A DNA stretch of 5,875 nucleotides, from assembly GCA_002293425.1 (NCBI GenBank), contig DBDE01000004.1, positions 60,025 through 65,899 of the forward strand. Direction: 5' to 3'. The first letter of the stretch is position 1. Every line of letters begins with the position of its first letter. The notes beneath the pieces were generated by a model. That model worked only from the letters and a program-made list of their open reading frames with translations. It was not told where the DNA came from and did no database searches. The stretch comes from Alistipes sp. UBA940 (lineage in GTDB: Bacteria; Bacteroidota; Bacteroidia; Bacteroidales; Rikenellaceae). Shown piece by piece: positions 1 to 5,868 of this stretch. A program made the translations under genes and the position numbers.

Positions 1-1275
1 ACCAACGGCGACACCCACCTCGGGGGCGACGACTTCGACCACGTCATCATCGACTTCCTGGCAGGAGTGTTCGAAACGGAGCATAAGGTCGATCTGCGCA
101 AAGACCCGATGGCGTTGCAAAGGCTGAAAGAAGCTGCCGAAAAGGCCAAGATCGAGCTTTCGAGCACCACTTCGACCGAGGTGAACCTGCCCTATATCGC
201 GCCCGTCAACGGCACTCCCCAGCACCTGGTGGTAACTTTGACGCGAGCCAAATTCGAGCAACTGGCCGACAACCTCATTAAAAGGAGTGTCGCGCCGTGC
301 GAAAAAGCCCTGAAAGATGCCGGTTTGAAAGCGAGCGACATCGACGAGGTGTTGTTGGTGGGCGGTTCGACCCGTATTCCTGCCATTCAAACCAAGGTGC
401 AGGAGATTTTCGGCAAAGCTCCCAGCAAAGGGGTCAATCCCGACGAAGTGGTGGCCATCGGTGCCGCTATTCAAGGCGGCGTGCTGACGGGCGAAGTGAA
501 GGATGTGTTGCTGTTGGACGTGACCCCGCTGTCGCTGGGTATCGAGACTCTGGGCGGGGTGTTCACCCGTCTTATCGACGCCAACACCACCATTCCGACC
601 CGCAAAAGCGAAACCTTCTCGACCGCCGCCGACAACCAGCCGAGCGTGCAAATAAACATTTTGCAGGGTGAAAGGCCAATGGCGCGCGACAATAAGAGCA
701 TCGGACAGTTCCACCTCGACGGCATTCCGGCGGCTCCACGCGGTGTTCCGCAGGTCGAAGTTACTTTCGACATCGACGCCAACGGTATTCTGAACGTTTC
801 GGCCAAAGATAAAGGCACGGGCAAAGAGCAAAAAATCCGCATCGAAGCGTCGAGCGGCCTGACGGACGAGGAGATCGAACGGATGCGCAACGAAGCCAAA
901 GCCAACGAAGCCGCCGACAAGGCCGAGCGCGAAAAGGTGGATAAGGTCAATGCGGCCGACGCGATGATTTTCAGCACCGAAAAGCAGCTTTCCGAGTATG
1001 GCGACAAGGTTCCGGCGGAGAAAAAGTCGGCTATCGAGGCGGCTTTGGAGTCGTTGAAGGAGGCGCATAAGGCTCAGAATGTGGAGGACATCGACCGCTT
1101 TAGCAAGCAGTTGAACGACGCTTGGCAGGCTGCGAGCGAGGATATGTATAAGGCTCAGCAGTCTTCGGGCGAAGCGGGTTCTGCGGGGAGTGGCGGTGCT
1201 TCGGAGGGTGGCGGCGGGGCGTCGTCGGGCTCCGGCGACAACGTCACCGACGTCGACTTCGAGGAGGTGAAGTAA
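1..1275 (+). CDS. dnaK: Chaperone protein DnaK (Hsp70), 5'-truncated by the window edge
   Basis: ATP-dependent cytosolic Hsp70 chaperone that binds exposed hydrophobic peptides and cycles with DnaJ and GrpE. The reading frame is open from base 1, so the gene enters from the left; 424 residues are visible. By recalled comparison with E. coli DnaK, about 215-225 N-terminal residues are missing. Visible in order: the end of the nucleotide-binding domain (TNGDTHLGGDDFD at the edge, then EAAEKAKIELSS, LVGGSTRIP and NPDEVVAIGAA), the interdomain linker DVLLLDVTPLSLGIET, the substrate-binding beta domain (NTTIPTRKSETFSTAADNQ, LQGERPMA, DIDANGILNVSAKDKGTGKE), a charged helical lid, a Gly/Ser-rich disordered tail and a typical VDFEEVK terminus before TAA. 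No frameshift is seen and all expected motifs are present. A terminator follows directly, so it is the last gene of its transcript; no dnaJ or grpE is downstream. Identification is secure. Confidence 0.98.
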   Translation, partial: TNGDTHLGGDDFDHVIIDFLAGVFETEHKVDLRKDPMALQRLKEAAEKAKIELSSTTSTEVNLPYIAPVNGTPQHLVVTLTRAKFEQLADNLIKRSVAPCEKALKDAGLKASDIDEVLLVGGSTRIPAIQTKVQEIFGKAPSKGVNPDEVVAIGAAIQGGVLTGEVKDVLLLDVTPLSLGIETLGGVFTRLIDANTTIPTRKSETFSTAADNQPSVQINILQGERPMARDNKSIGQFHLDGIPAAPRGVPQVEVTFDIDANGILNVSAKDKGTGKEQKIRIEASSGLTDEEIERMRNEAKANEAADKAEREKVDKVNAADAMIFSTEKQLSEYGDKVPAEKKSAIEAALESLKEAHKAQNVEDIDRFSKQLNDAWQAASEDMYKAQQSSGEAGSAGSGGASEGGGGASSGSGDNVTDVDFEEVK

Positions 1276-1281
1276 CAACAG

Positions 1282-1309
1282 GGCGGGCTCACAAGGGCCC
1301 GCCTTTTTT
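1282..1309 (+). terminator. Rho-independent terminator of dnaK
   Basis: A 9-bp GC-rich stem (GGCGGGCTC, 1282-1290, with GGGCCCGCC, 1295-1303; one U-G pair) closes an ACAA loop and runs straight into six T at 1304-1309. It begins six bases after the dnaK stop codon. This is a classic strong intrinsic terminator and separates dnaK from the next gene. Confidence 0.93.
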
Positions 1310-1310
1310 A

Positions 1311-1342
1311 TTTGCATATCTCGAAAAGTTTGTTTAATTTCG
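1311..1342 (+). promoter_or_regulatory. Bacteroidota-type promoter for the small HTH gene
   Basis: TTTG at 1311-1314 is followed, after exactly 20 bases, by TAATTTCG at 1335-1342. The known Bacteroidota sigma-ABfr pattern is TTTG with TAnnTTTG about 19-21 bases downstream; there is one mismatch (C for T in the -7 box). It starts right after the dnaK terminator and predicts transcription from about 1348-1350. That leaves an A-rich leader of about 30 bases before the ATG at 1381. The leader has no Shine-Dalgarno sequence, as is usual in this phylum. Confidence 0.7.
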
Positions 1343-1380
1343 TACCACGATACAAGCCAAACTTAAAAACACATATAATT

Positions 1381-1626
1381 ATGGTTATCACTTTCAATGA
1401 GCTCCGGAGGATCAAAGATCGTCTCCCCAGCGGATCTTCCAAGAAAATTGCAGACGAACTGGGTATAGATGTCGACACCGTCAGGAACTATTTCGGCGGA
1501 AAACATTTCGAATCGGGCGAAAGCGCCGGAATCCACATCGAAAAAGGGCCCGACGGAGGAGTGGTCACTCTGAGCGACACCGCCATTCTGGATGCCGCAA
1601 TGAGAATACTAAACGATAAAGTATAG
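1381..1626 (+). CDS. Small helix-turn-helix DNA-binding protein, 81 aa
   Basis: An 81-residue acidic-to-neutral protein. Residues 1-33 look like a compact DNA-binding head: FNELRRIKDRLPSGSSKKIA followed by the helix-turn-helix DELGIDVDTVRNYFGG, with a turn at LGI and a recognition helix DTVRNYF. The second half (GIHIEKGPDGGVVTLSDTAILDAAMRIL) carries a Gly-rich beta turn and a short helix. I recall similar small DNA-binding proteins in Bacteroidales but cannot name a characterised family, so target and role are unknown. An upstream TTG (1312) keeps the frame open, but it lies ahead of the predicted transcription start. The ATG at 1381, behind an A-rich leader, is therefore chosen. The gene has its own promoter and is separated from dnaK by a terminator, so any functional link to heat shock is unproven. 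It is more AT-rich than dnaK. Confidence 0.85.
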   Translation: MVITFNELRRIKDRLPSGSSKKIADELGIDVDTVRNYFGGKHFESGESAGIHIEKGPDGGVVTLSDTAILDAAMRILNDKV

Positions 1627-1659
1627 CCGTTTTCAACTTTTTTTGCAACACAGCCATAA

Positions 1660-1679
1660 AGCCGTTCGCAGGAACGGCT
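1660..1679. repeat. 8-bp hairpin downstream of the HTH gene
   Basis: AGCCGTTC (1660-1667) and GAACGGCT (1672-1679) pair perfectly around GCAG. CATAA (1655-1659) can also pair with TTATG (1687-1691) to extend the structure across a bulge. AGCCGTT recurs at 1625-1631 right at the gene's stop, allowing an alternative pairing. No T tract follows on either strand, so it is not a standard intrinsic terminator. It may still stabilise or end the HTH transcript. Confidence 0.5.
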
Positions 1680-1895
1680 CGGTGCCTTATGTGCGGATGA
1701 GACGGGGTTTCAGCGAGTGGTAGAGTTTGATCTCATTATTACTAACAAACTTGATACCCAAGTGTCCAAGTTTTGTTTTCAATAAAAGTTGGTTATCTTT
1801 AAATATTGCAAAAGCGTTCAGGGCTATAAGCGATAAGCAGTTTGAAATCGAAATGACTAATTATACAGATCAATTTTTTCTTCCACCCGAATTAT

Positions 1896-1913
1896 AAAAA
1901 TCGCGACCGCAAT
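1896..1913 (-). terminator. Weak candidate terminator of the MBL-fold gene
   Basis: On the minus strand, about seven bases after the stop codon, ATTGC and GCGAT can form a short stem around GGTC (1913-1900), followed by TTTTTATAAT. Only five pairs form, one of them U-G, so it is weak. The position and the T run are right, and no better terminator is seen. Confidence 0.3.
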
Positions 1914-1919
1914 CCACCT

Positions 1920-3101
1920 CTATTCGCTCATCTTCAGCGTCCCTTTCAGGTTGGTGAAGCTGCCGTCGGGCGAGGCGATGTTGGTGTAAGCAACACCCGC
2001 CCCATAGTCCTCGACGTGCACCACGTGGGTGTTGTCGCGCTCCGTCCAATAGACCATATAGACCCGCGGCGCAACCTCCACCGCCGTGTACTGAACCGTG
2101 TCGGTGATGGGACGCCCCTCGGCGCGCGGCTTCAGCCCCCGAAAAGTCATCGTGTGGTTGTCGGTGAAATCGAGTTCAAAAAGGTATTCGCCGCCAAAAT
2201 CGACCTCCACCTTACGCCCTATCGCTTCGAACGCATCGACGGTTTTCCACGCCATCTCGCCCGTGAGCACCTTGGTCGTCATTTCGAGGTTGCTCTGCGC
2301 CGCCAACGACGGGTATCGCTTTTCCATCGCCGTTATCACCTCGGTGCTGCTTTTTTCGCTCTTCAACACCTTGTCGAGCTCGGTCAGATAACGTTTTGTG
2401 AAGCCGATGGGGTCGCTGCCGAGGGGTTCGTAGAAGTGCGCCGGAATCACCTTTTTCGGGTTGCTGGCCGCCATCGTGTCGAGTGCCGCGAGCCACTTTT
2501 CGCGGGCTTCGTTCGATTGACTGTCGGCCACCCAAAGGTGCTGATTATCAGTGAGATAGATGCCTCCGAGAACGGTTCGCGAGTCGGGTAGCCACAGCCA
2601 CGAATGGGCTTCGTCGCCGGCGTTGCTGCAAATCTCGACCCTGTGTCGCCCTACCATAAAGTGGTCGGGCGCGAGGGCATCCGGAACGACGATTTTTTCG
2701 GGAGCATTTTCGCCGAGTTGCGGCGCCCAGATAGCCATTTTTTCATCTTTTGTCGCCCCGATCGTCCAGACGGTTTGCGGCGTGGCGAGGATTTTTGCGT
2801 CGGGAAAGGCGCGCGCTATCACGTCGAGCCCGAAATAGTAGTCGGGGTCGGAGTAACTGATGAAGATGGTGCGTAGCGGTTTGTCGATCTTGCGGATCTT
2901 TTCGACCAGCCTCAGGGCGTTGTCGCGACTGAATTGGGCGTCGACCAGGGCGAGCTCGGAGTCGGATTCGATGATGACGGATGCGACCTGAAAGATGGTC
3001 GGATTGGGGGACAGAAAGGTGTGTGTCCGTTGTGCCGAGGCTGTTCGCATAGCGATGAGGGCTCCGAGGAGCAGCATTAGGGGTTGTTTGAACTTTTTCA
3101 T
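1920..3101 (-). CDS. Secreted metallo-beta-lactamase-fold protein with degenerate metal site and MoaF-like C-terminal domain
   Basis: 393 residues. A Sec signal peptide is clear: KKFK, a hydrophobic stretch PLMLLLGALIA, then TASA before Gln-24. Residues about 25-225 read as an MBL fold: strand pairs FQVASVIIESDSELALVDAQFS, FISYSDPDYYFG (81-91) at the usual HxHxDH loop, AHSWLWLPDSRTVLGG (165-180), and VIPAHFYEP (218-226). In the metal motif, Tyr-83, Asp-85 and Tyr-88 stand where His is expected; Asp-87, His-166 and His-222 remain, and Gly-180 replaces the usual Asp. Residues about 295-393 (GGEYLFELDF, DTVQYTAVEVAPRVYMVYW, GSFTNLKGTL) resemble the MoaF lipocalin-like domain. Substrate is unknown. 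It may be an altered hydrolase or a non-catalytic binding protein in the periplasm. I find no clear promoter just upstream; its message could read through from the tRNA-Lys gene. Confidence 0.82.
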   Translation of the reverse strand: MKKFKQPLMLLLGALIAMRTASAQRTHTFLSPNPTIFQVASVIIESDSELALVDAQFSRDNALRLVEKIRKIDKPLRTIFISYSDPDYYFGLDVIARAFPDAKILATPQTVWTIGATKDEKMAIWAPQLGENAPEKIVVPDALAPDHFMVGRHRVEICSNAGDEAHSWLWLPDSRTVLGGIYLTDNQHLWVADSQSNEAREKWLAALDTMAASNPKKVIPAHFYEPLGSDPIGFTKRYLTELDKVLKSEKSSTEVITAMEKRYPSLAAQSNLEMTTKVLTGEMAWKTVDAFEAIGRKVEVDFGGEYLFELDFTDNHTMTFRGLKPRAEGRPITDTVQYTAVEVAPRVYMVYWTERDNTHVVHVEDYGAGVAYTNIASPDGSFTNLKGTLKMSE

Positions 3102-3155
3102 AACCCCTTTACAGACGCAAAAAACAGACCAGAACGAGCTTGATGGATATTACAG

Positions 3156-3165
3156 CCCCCCCCCC
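3156..3165. repeat. 10-base C homopolymer (G10 on the coding strand) upstream of the MBL-fold gene
   Basis: Ten consecutive C on the + strand lie between ACAG and TTACAGAC, about 55 bases upstream of the MBL-fold start codon and 37 bases past the 3' end of tRNA-Lys. Homopolymers of this length are prone to length change. No coding frame crosses it, so any effect would be on transcription or leader structure. Confidence 0.9.
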
Positions 3166-3175
3166 TTACAGACAG

Positions 3176-3198
3176 AAAGCGCGCAAGGTGCGCGCTTT
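3176..3198 (-). terminator. Hairpin terminator candidate after tRNA-Lys
   Basis: AAAGCGCGC (3176-3184) and GCGCGCTTT (3190-3198) form a perfect 9-bp stem around five loop bases, starting about four bases beyond the tRNA 3' end in the direction of transcription. The only T run on the minus strand is the TTT at the end of the stem, so termination may be incomplete. Some read-through into the MBL-fold gene is then possible. Confidence 0.6.
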
Positions 3199-3202
3199 TC
3201 AG

Positions 3203-3275
3203 TGCTCCCCCAGGGGCTCGAACCCTGGACCCCAACATTAAGAGTGTCGTGCTCTACCAACTGAGCTAGGGAAGC
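3203..3275 (-). tRNA. tRNA-Lys (anticodon CTT)
   Basis: All cloverleaf arms pair when read on the minus strand. The acceptor is GCTTCCC/GGGGAGC (one U-G pair), followed by TA at positions 8-9. The D arm is GCTC-AGTTGGTA-GAGC and the anticodon arm is CGACA-CTCTTAA-TGTTG with CTT in the middle, reading the Lys codon AAG. The variable loop is GGGTC, the T arm CAGGG-TTCGAGC-CCCTG, and the discriminator base is A. The length is 73 bases. No CCA is encoded (CTG follows), so it would be added after transcription. It lies between the GH2 and MBL-fold genes on the same strand, with its own promoter 13 bases upstream. Confidence 0.97.
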
Positions 3276-3276
3276 A

Positions 3277-3320
3277 TTTTGGAGTTGCAAAAGTAAACAA
3301 AAACTTTTGCAACTCCAAAA
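3277..3320. repeat. Perfect 18-bp inverted repeat between the GH2 stop and tRNA-Lys
   Basis: TTTTGGAGTTGCAAAAGT (3277-3294) is the exact reverse complement of 3303-3320, with an 8-base A-rich spacer AAACAAAA. It starts one base before the tRNA 5' end and ends four bases from the GH2 stop codon. As RNA it would fold into a long hairpin at the 3' end of the GH2 message, but no T tract follows on the minus strand. It also contains the tRNA promoter. The nonamer CAACTCCAA in its right arm recurs at 3328-3336, inside the last GH2 codons. Confidence 0.9.
3288..3319 (-). promoter_or_regulatory. Promoter of tRNA-Lys, perfect Bacteroidota consensus
   Basis: On the minus strand TTTG (3319-3316) is followed after exactly 20 bases by TACTTTTG (3295-3288), matching TTTG-N20-TAnnTTTG without a mismatch. 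Transcription would start at about 3281-3283, giving a leader of 6-8 bases before the mature tRNA at 3275. The two boxes lie in opposite arms of the 18-bp inverted repeat. Confidence 0.82.
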
Positions 3321-3324
3321 AAAT

Positions 3325-5868
3325 CTACAACTCCAACCTCATCTCACCGACATTCCACCCGTCGATCTGCAAAGTCAAACCAGCGGCCGAAACCCCCTCA
3401 CAAGTCACAACACGTGTCTGGCCGGGCAGAATGTTCAAGTAATTATCTCCCCAGAACGCCCCGTGAGCCACATCACCATCCACAGTCAACAACTTCAACG
3501 ACGTGAAAAACGCAATCACATCGCTCCCGTTCTCGATCGTCAGGGTCAATTTTCCTCCCTTAACCACCGGCGTAATCTCCAACTGCGCCCGCTCCAAACC
3601 GTTCAGCCAGCCGAAATCGGCATACGTTTTCATCGGCGTGTGAACCCACTCCGAGCTCTCCCAGTTGTAAACATCCTCGGTTTCGGAGAGCGCGTAGAAG
3701 TTTTCCGCCACCTGAGCCCCGCTGCGATCGAACAGTTGGAGCGCAACGAAACTCGCTCCAGGGTCGATCTCGGCAATTCTTTCCGACGAATTTGCGCGCG
3801 ACGCAATGGTCAATTCCTGACTCAGAATGGGTTTCGAATCGGCACCGAACGTCCTCACGACAGCCGTGAACCCCGCCGCATCGGTGGGCAGTTCGTTGAC
3901 AATGTAAATCCCCCTGTCCTTATAGCTGTACACCAACTGATGCGGTGCATTGGCCTTTTTCACGGCATAGTACGAAGCGGTCGGAACACCATAATAGTCG
4001 TACAACTGCCAATACATCGACGGCCAGGCCGAGTTCAACATCCACTGGATGATCCCCGTCGTGGCGGGCTTATTTGCCCGAAACGCCTCGAACATACTCT
4101 TGGTCGACTCATAAGCCGCCAGATCGGCCTTGCGCAAATATTCGTTCAGCGTAGTCGCCCCGCCATATTTCTTGTCTATGACGTCGTTCATTATCCTCAT
4201 CGAGTTCATATCGGTGGTCGAGGTGGTGCAATGATAGTCCCAGCTCGGGCCCATCGGCCACAGTTCGTCCGCCGGAACAAACTTTTTTATCGACTCCAAT
4301 ACGGGCAACTGCGCCCCAGGCCCAGTCTCGGTGTTGAACCCATAGGCACCGCCCAGACGGGTGTCGATCCACCAATAGTTCGGCCCCACATATTCATACG
4401 GCCCATACATCTTCATCCCGCTGGGGCCAGTCACCTCGCTCGTCATAATCTTAGCCGACCCGACATAAGGACGTGTATCGAGTTCTTTCAAAATTTCGAG
4501 ATAGTTGCGCTCCAACTCCGGCCGCGCCAACTTGTCGGAGCCTCCATACCACGCAATGATGGCCGGATGGTTCCTCAGCCACAACACCTGGTCGCGGAAA
4601 TATCTCGTCACCAGCGCAATATCCTCGGGCGTGCGGATGCTCATAAAATCATCCTCGGGAGTGCCCAAATAGCCCTCCCACTCCCATTGGCAGCTCCAGC
4701 CGACCATCGCCAAAATGCCATAGCGGTCGCACAGGTCGTAAATGTTGTGATCGGTGCCCCAGATATTTTCAAACCGAATGGTGTTCAGCCCCATATCGCG
4801 CACCATCTTCACCTGGTGCTCATTGGTCTTGTGAGTGTCGCGCAGGAAGATGTCGTCCGTCCAGCCCGCACCCTTGATGAGCACCTTTTTACCGTTCAGC
4901 ATATAGCCCTTGTGTCCCGCGTCGGTGAAATAGGTTTCGATTTCGCGGATCCCGAACTTCACCCGCTCGCTGTCCACCGTTTTTTTCTTCCTCTTCTCCC
5001 CCACCGTGAAGCTCATTTCGAGTTCATAGAGATTCGGTTCACCCATCCCCACGCTCCACCACAGGCGCGGATTCTGGAATCTGAGAGCCGGAACATCCTT
5101 TTCGGTGAAGGCCACGCGCTGCTTTTCGCCCGCGGCAAGCGTCACTTCCCTCTCAAATTGCACCTTGCCGATGTGGCCGTGAACCGTTCCCGTCACGCTC
5201 TCTCCCGAGTGGTTTTCCAAATATGTCTCGACGGTCAGGATCGCCTCGTCCAGCGTCCGGGTGTTCACGTCGGTCTTCACCCAGCTGTTTTTGAGCCGCA
5301 CCCCATCGGTCACCCTAACAGTCACGGGGCGGAAAATCCCCATATTCTCATCCAGCGGCCGCGGATTCCAATCCACAAAACCGATGTTGGGTTCGCCGCT
5401 CCGGGCCCGGAAAACCTCCACTTTCAATTCGTTTTTTTCCTGAGCAAACTGGGTCACATCGAACTCCCAGCGACAAAAAGCACCGAACAGCTCATCCTTC
5501 GACGCCACCAGCCGACCGTTCAGCCACACATTGGCGCGATAGGTGATGCCGTCGAACGCCAGAAACACGCTCTTGCCGGCCAGGTCTTTCAGGTCGAAAT
5601 TGGTGCTGTACACCCAACTGACATCGAACGGTGCGCGATCGGCTTTTTTATAGTTGGTTGCTTCGAGCAGATCGCCATAAAGACCGTTCGCCGTCAGCAC
5701 TCCCATCACGGTCGACGGCACGGTGGCGGGATAGACTTCGCCTCCGGCGGACGACTGCAAGCTCCACCCTTTTTCCAGGTTTATCACCTCCTGAGCATTG
5801 CAAATGAAGAGTGAAGAATGAAGAATGAAGAATACCTGACGGGCGTAAGCCAATTCTTCATTCTTCAC
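3325..5868 (-). CDS. Secreted GH2 glycosidase, exo-beta-D-glucosaminidase / endo-beta-mannosidase type
   Basis: 847 residues as called. It probably cleaves beta-linked glucosamine or mannose residues from glycans outside the cytoplasm. Domains: signal peptide about 1-25 (hydrophobic VFFILHSSLFI, then CNA before Gln-26); N-terminal sugar-binding sandwich about 28-190 (FDGITYRANVWLNG 105-118, DWNPRPLDENMGIFRP 166-181, a signature of this GH2 branch); Ig-like domain about 190-310; TIM barrel about 311-635; C-terminal beta domains to the end. Asp-445 in GSD matches the unusual Asp acid/base of actinobacterial CsxA. Glu-514 in NTETGPG matches its nucleophile, at similar spacing. LNSAWPSMYWQLYDYYG (611-627) is also typical. 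GTG at 5868 is the first start after an in-frame TGA (5874-5872); TTG at 5853 is an alternative. Both lie within a palindromic repeat. No SusC/D neighbour is visible. Exact substrate is uncertain. Confidence 0.9.
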   Translation of the reverse strand: MKNEELAYARQVFFILHSSLFICNAQEVINLEKGWSLQSSAGGEVYPATVPSTVMGVLTANGLYGDLLEATNYKKADRAPFDVSWVYSTNFDLKDLAGKSVFLAFDGITYRANVWLNGRLVASKDELFGAFCRWEFDVTQFAQEKNELKVEVFRARSGEPNIGFVDWNPRPLDENMGIFRPVTVRVTDGVRLKNSWVKTDVNTRTLDEAILTVETYLENHSGESVTGTVHGHIGKVQFEREVTLAAGEKQRVAFTEKDVPALRFQNPRLWWSVGMGEPNLYELEMSFTVGEKRKKKTVDSERVKFGIREIETYFTDAGHKGYMLNGKKVLIKGAGWTDDIFLRDTHKTNEHQVKMVRDMGLNTIRFENIWGTDHNIYDLCDRYGILAMVGWSCQWEWEGYLGTPEDDFMSIRTPEDIALVTRYFRDQVLWLRNHPAIIAWYGGSDKLARPELERNYLEILKELDTRPYVGSAKIMTSEVTGPSGMKMYGPYEYVGPNYWWIDTRLGGAYGFNTETGPGAQLPVLESIKKFVPADELWPMGPSWDYHCTTSTTDMNSMRIMNDVIDKKYGGATTLNEYLRKADLAAYESTKSMFEAFRANKPATTGIIQWMLNSAWPSMYWQLYDYYGVPTASYYAVKKANAPHQLVYSYKDRGIYIVNELPTDAAGFTAVVRTFGADSKPILSQELTIASRANSSERIAEIDPGASFVALQLFDRSGAQVAENFYALSETEDVYNWESSEWVHTPMKTYADFGWLNGLERAQLEITPVVKGGKLTLTIENGSDVIAFFTSLKLLTVDGDVAHGAFWGDNYLNILPGQTRVVTCEGVSAAGLTLQIDGWNVGEMRLEL

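Larger units (their letters stand above)
1627..1919. other. Intergenic convergence region with possible gene remnants
   Basis: This is 293 bases between the HTH gene and the convergent MBL-fold gene, AT-richer than its surroundings from about 1730 onward. Contents seen: a T7 run (1638-1644); a hairpin (1660-1679); a minus-strand open stretch of 57 codons without a usual ATG start (1860-1687) ending in KLYHSLKPRLIRT and stop; a 14-codon plus-strand frame MTNYTDQFFLPPEL with stop (1853-1897); and a poor promoter-like pair on the + strand (TTTG 1772-1775, TATCTTTA 1794-1801, spacing only 18). None is a confident gene. The mixture could be a decayed mobile or coding remnant, but I recognise no family. 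Confidence 0.4.

Noticed and set aside
471..1007. 178-codon minus-strand open frame inside dnaK
   Set aside because: It is a shadow of dnaK: Ser- and Leu-rich low-complexity translation, no promoter, and fully overlapped by conserved Hsp70 sequence.
1165..1240. Gly/Ser-rich stretch at the DnaK C-terminus as a foreign insertion
   Set aside because: DnaK proteins normally have a variable disordered tail before the EEV-type terminus. The stretch is in frame and the EEVK end is intact.
1312..1380. Extended N-terminus of the HTH protein from TTG at 1312
   Set aside because: The extension covers the promoter boxes and lies ahead of the predicted transcription start. The ATG at 1381 fits the protein's compact start better.
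1660..1679. Hairpin as an intrinsic terminator of the HTH gene
   Set aside because: The T7 run is upstream of the hairpin rather than after it, and the bases following it are GC-rich.
3203..3275. tRNA-Lys as an integration (att) site for a mobile island
   Set aside because: No integrase is visible and no repeat of the tRNA 3' end is seen elsewhere in the window. The flanking genes look chromosomal.
3277..3320. Inverted repeat as a Rho-independent terminator of the GH2 gene
   Set aside because: No T tract follows the second arm on the minus strand, and the tRNA begins one base later. The promoter reading explains the sequence better, although mRNA folding may still matter.
3307..5814. 835-codon open frame on the + strand opposite the GH2 gene
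   Set aside because: It is exactly in codon register with the GH2 gene and is open only because that gene avoids TTA, CTA and TCA. The translation is His/Arg/Pro/Gln-rich with no recognisable motif, whereas the minus strand gives a full GH2 enzyme.
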